This document shows positions 61,111-64,000 of a stretch of DNA of 64,000 nucleotides, piece by piece (position 1 is the first letter of the stretch; each line of letters begins with the position of its first letter). The notes below the pieces were generated by a model. The model was not told where the DNA came from. It ran no database searches and worked only from the letters and a program-made list of their open reading frames with translations. The stretch is taken from NCBI RefSeq assembly GCF_024703895.1, contig NZ_CP087968.1, forward strand, positions 186,001 through 250,000, written 5' to 3'. The stretch comes from Nocardioides sp. B-3. GTDB lineage: Bacteria > Actinomycetota > Actinomycetes > Propionibacteriales > Nocardioidaceae. Position numbers and translations under genes: made by a program.

Positions 61111-61728
61111 ATGACCCGCACCCGACGCATCACCGCGACCTTGATCGCGACGGCGGCCCTCGTCGCCCCGACCGCCGCGCTCCAGAGCGCCGTCGCGGCC
61201 GAAGGCCCCACGACCTCCGTCAGTGACAAGGCCGCCAAGGCCCCCAAGGCGCCGAAGTCGCTGAAGGCACAGACCAAGCAGCTGCTCAAGGACGTCGCCG
61301 GCAAGGACAAGCGCCCGGCCCGGCTCGCCGCCAGCAACGCCGTCGCCAGCCCGGCCGACGACACCGAGGCCGAGCTCGTCGCCAACATCACCGACGCCCG
61401 CACCGCCCCGGCGACCGCCAAGACCACGATCGAGGCGGCCGACAGCACGATGGACACGCGCGCCGCCCGCAAGGACCTGCGTTCCTTCCGGGTGGTGAAC
61501 TTCCGGCTCGCGCTCAACATCCTCAAGCAGGCCGAGGGCCTCGCCGAGGCCGCGGCCGCCGACCCGGAGGCCGTCTCGCACCTCGCGCTCGCCGAGGACG
61601 CCGCGCTCGCGATCACCGCGGCGAGCACCAAGGCCGACGTCAAGGCCGCCCGCGCACACCTCCGGGAGGCTCGCGCTGAGCTCGAGCCCGCCGAGGAGGA
61701 GACCGCGGCGCCGGCTCCGGCTGTCTGA
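61111..61728 (+). CDS. Secreted helical protein of unknown function
   Basis: 205 aa, intact. Signal peptide 'TRRITATLIATAALVAPTAAL...VAA'. The mature part has a Lys/Ala/Pro-rich start ('KAAKAPKAPKSLKAQTKQLL') and Ala-rich helices ('AEGLAEAAAADPEAVSHLALA', 'STKADVKAARAHLREARAELE'). Resembles small export-targeted coiled proteins; no family recognised. A strong hairpin follows. Confidence 0.7.
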   Translation: MTRTRRITATLIATAALVAPTAALQSAVAAEGPTTSVSDKAAKAPKAPKSLKAQTKQLLKDVAGKDKRPARLAASNAVASPADDTEAELVANITDARTAPATAKTTIEAADSTMDTRAARKDLRSFRVVNFRLALNILKQAEGLAEAAAADPEAVSHLALAEDAALAITAASTKADVKAARAHLREARAELEPAEEETAAPAPAV

Positions 61729-61741
61729 CACCAGCACTCTT

Positions 61742-61777
61742 CGAAGGGCGGTCACCCGGTCGGGTGGCCGCCCTTCG
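61742..61777. terminator. Bidirectional terminator hairpin
   Basis: CGAAGGGCGGTCACCC (61742-61757) pairs with GGGTGGCCGCCCTTCG (61762-61777), one wobble, 4-nt loop, between the converging secreted-protein and amidohydrolase genes. Confidence 0.8.
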
Positions 61778-61788
61778 TCGTGTCGTGA

Positions 61789-62873
61789 CTAGCGGGCCGA
61801 CACCACGGCTCGTCCGCGCAGGACGACATAGGAAGGCTCCTGCAGGACGGACAGGTCGAGGAGCGGGTTGCGCGGATAGACCACGAAGTCGGCCGGCGCC
61901 CCCTCGTCGAGGGTGGCGTTCCACCCGAGCCACTCACGGGCCCGCCACGACGCGGCACCCGGGGGCGTAGTCGGCCGGCATGCCGAGCTCGTGCATGCCG
62001 ATGACCTCACCGGCGAGGTTGCCGTGCCGGCTCACTCCCCCGCCGTCCGACCCGGCGTAGAGGGCCACTCCGAGCTCGTGTGCCGCCATGATCGTGTCGC
62101 GTTGGCGGGCATGCAGATCGGTCATGTGGTCGGAGTAGCGCGGGAACTTGTCGCGGCCCGCTTCGGCGTACTGCGGGAACTTGTCGATCTGCATGACGGT
62201 CGGAACCGGGGGCGATCCCGCGCGCCGCCATCGTCTGCGCGAGGTCGGTCGAGAGCCCGGTGCCGTGCTCGATGCAGTCGATGCCCGCGTCGATCAACAT
62301 CGGCAGCACGGCCTCGCCGAAGCAGTGGGCGGTCACCTTGGCGCCGTGCTCGTGCGCGGCCGCGATCGCGGCGGCGAAGTCGTCCGCCGGGAAGGACGGA
62401 GCCGGGTCGCCGGTGTCGCGCGAGATCCAGTCGCCGACGAGCTTGACCCAGCCGTCGCCGCGCCGCGCTTCCCGGACGACGGTCTCGACGAGGGACGGCG
62501 GCTCGACCTCATGCGCGTAGTTGCGGATGTAGCGCTTGGTGCGGGCGATGTGGCGGCCTGCGCGGATCAGCCGCGGCAGGTCGTCGCGCCCGTGCATCCG
62601 GGAGGTGTCCGCCGCCGAGCCGCAGTCGCGGATCAGGAGTGCTCCGGCATCGCGGTCCCGGATGGCCTGCGCCTCGGCCTCGGCGTCGGAGACCGCCCCG
62701 TGGTCGTCGAGCCCGATGTGGCAGTGCGCGTCGACGAGGCCGGGCACGATCCACCCCTCCGCGACCGTCTCGGCGCCGGCCTGCGGCTCGAGCGTGACGG
62801 TGTCGCCCACGACGTAGAGGTCGCGGACCTCACCATCGGGCAGGACGGGACCGGAGAACCTGAGCGCGTTCAT
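61789..62873 (-). CDS. Amidohydrolase family protein
   Basis: About 361 aa; breaks near 62205 and 61965. 'VPGLVDAHCHIGLDDHG' (HxH metal site), 'GDGWVKLVGDWISRD', 'AKVTAHCFGEAVLPM', 'DCIEHGTGL', 'ALYAGSDGGGVSRHGNLAGEV' (third metal ligand Asp), then 'GAPADFVVYPRNPLLDL' as in imidazolonepropionase/prolidase-like members. Substrate unknown. ATG 62873. Confidence 0.87.
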
Positions 62874-62938
62874 ACCCAAACCCAATCACGTCACTCGATT
62901 CCGCCGCGACGGCGAAACGGATGTGCCACCATCCCAGC

Positions 62939-63734
62939 ATGTCGTCCGGGCCGTCTCGTGTCGCCGGGCAGGTCGCCGCGATCTGCTCCGTCGCGCTGCT
63001 CGCCGGTTGTGGTGGCGGCGCCGAGGCACGGTGGTCCGAGGAGCCGGTGGGAACCCCGGTGCTGCCGGACTTCGCCCCTGTGCCCCCGACCGACCTCCAC
63101 ACCAAGGTCCTCGACGGCGCGTGGACGGTCGAGTTCAGCTCCACGCTCGTCAACGTCGGCGACGGAGACTTCCATGCGACGGCAGACAAGCAGCTGGACG
63201 ACTCCCCGGGTCCTCACCCGGGACATCGAGTATGACGGTGGCGGCGCCGAGCACGTGCGGACCGACGCCGGGGCGGTCTGGGGCGGCGACGGTCACGAGC
63301 ACTGGCACATCGAACGCTACGTCGTCTACCACCTCTACGCCCTCGACGAGTCGGGCGAGGTCACCGGACCAGCGCGGACTGACCACAAGGTCGGGTTCTG
63401 CATCTATGACTTCGAGCGCGCCCACGTCGACCTCGGCTCGGACGACCCGACCTACGACCGCAAGGGGTGCGGCGAGGAGGGATCGAGCCACCTCGTGATG
63501 GGACTCAGCCCGGGATGGGCCGACCACTACAACTGGGACCTCCCGGGGCAGAGCATCGAAATCGACGGCCTCGTTGACGGCGACTACCGGATCTTCGCGG
63601 TCGCCGACGAGCAGTCAGTCTTTCGCGAGGAGACGAGGACCAACAACGAGACCCGGGTCGACTTCACCCTCTCGAGCGACGCCCGGGGCAATCGATTCGC
63701 ACTGCTCGGGGACATCGGCCCGTCGCCCGAGTGA
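62939..63734 (+). CDS. Lysyl-oxidase-like lipoprotein
   Basis: About 265 aa; one indel near 63205. Signal peptide with lipobox 'CSVALLAGC'. The mature protein has 'LDGAWTVEFSSTLVNVGDGDFHATAD', the copper-site 'GHEHWHIERYVVYHLYALD' and 'LSPGWADHYNWDLPGQSIEIDGLVDGDYRIF', which are the landmarks of lysyl-oxidase family proteins. Bacterial members are found in actinobacteria, where their substrate is unknown. Confidence 0.82.
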
Positions 63735-63907
63735 GTGGTCCAGACCACCGCGCCCCAGTTCGTCAATATTGGGCTAGTTGGCCCGCGTAGCACGTGGACC
63801 ACGGACACCCCTCGCCACAGTGACGCTACCGCCGGCTCGTGGCCGACGTCGTGGTCAGCCCTTGGCCGCGCGGCACGTTCGCGGTCAATCCAGACAGGGG
63901 TAACTCC

Positions 63908-64000
63908 ATGAAGCACAAGAAGATCCCGGTCGCTGTCGCGACCACAGCCATGATCGGCATCGCATCGCCCGCGATCGCTGCCGATCTGTCCAATGGCAAC
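63908..64000 (+). CDS. Secreted protein, N-terminal fragment (runs off the window)
   Basis: 31 codons: signal peptide 'KHKKIPVAVATTAMIGIASPAIAA' followed by DLSNGN. AGGGG 7 nt upstream of the ATG. No family assignable. The 170-bp spacer before it (63735-63907) shows no gene. Confidence 0.7.
   Translation, partial: MKHKKIPVAVATTAMIGIASPAIAADLSNGN

Overview
The window is a high-GC actinobacterial chromosome segment (about 70% G+C, many GTG starts, frequent ATGA/GTGA/TGATG gene overlaps). Gene content and order best fit the Nocardioidaceae (Nocardioides-like): the translation/isoprenoid/cell-envelope block rpsB-tsf-pyrH-frr-cdsA ... rlmN ... dxr-rseP-ispG-GNAT ... proS-HAD ... rimP-nusA-ylxR-infB-rbfA-truB-ribF, and the rpsP-KH-rimM-trmD-rplS-lepB-rnhB-DUF2469-yraN-comM-dprA-xerC block, both in typical actinobacterial order and both mostly on the minus strand. 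The genus is an inference from layout and protein style; there is no rRNA in the window.

Layout. 1-2721: PadR/HAAS pair divergent from a molybdopterin oxidoreductase. 2734-13240: a sugar-phosphotransferase (PTS) supercluster: mannitol-type EIICBA, a zinc alcohol dehydrogenase, a secreted unknown, ptsI (enzyme I), a DeoR regulator, fruK, fruA (EIIABC) and ptsH (HPr). 13241-13519: palindromic repeats. 13520-22547: membrane protein, ribF, truB, rbfA, infB, ylxR, an alpha/beta hydrolase, nusA, rimP. 22631-28748: lipoprotein, DUF4439 protein, secreted M43-type protease, HAD hydrolase, proS, secreted protein, DoxX. 28768-35329: GNAT, ispG, rseP, dxr, acyl-CoA-synthetase-like stub, secreted M1 aminopeptidase. 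35438-42399: RIO kinase, LOG protein, small proteins, a 13E12/HNH protein, an APH-type kinase, a glycosyltransferase. 42474-49603: rlmN, membrane protein, phosphatase, sugar-nucleotide reductase, cdsA, frr, pyrH, tsf, rpsB. 50012-60105: M23 peptidase, xerC, dprA, comM, yraN, DUF2469, rnhB, lepB, rplS, trmD(-GNAT), rimM, KH protein, rpsP. 60280-64000: GNAT, secreted helical protein, amidohydrolase, lysyl-oxidase-like lipoprotein, start of another secreted protein.

The dominant anomaly is that about 48 of 67 coding regions, including essential single-copy genes (infB, nusA, proS, dxr, ispG, frr, pyrH, tsf, lepB, rpsP, trmD), carry apparent single-base indels, around 100 in total. The motifs continue uninterrupted in the next frame, so I read these as errors in the sequence, not decay, and I annotate each gene across its indels with approximate break positions. 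About a dozen of the breaks sit exactly on CCWGG sites, which suggests a systematic, possibly methylation-linked read error.

Other points that deserve a look: a dispersed 20-bp palindrome (three exact copies, inserted in two operon spacers), a 64-bp tandem palindromic array, a long C-terminal extension on ribosomal protein S2 ending in a small domain, and a trmD reading frame that runs on into a GNAT domain. I found no tRNA, rRNA, CRISPR array, prophage, IS element or biosynthetic cluster, and nothing I can defend as a wholly new system.
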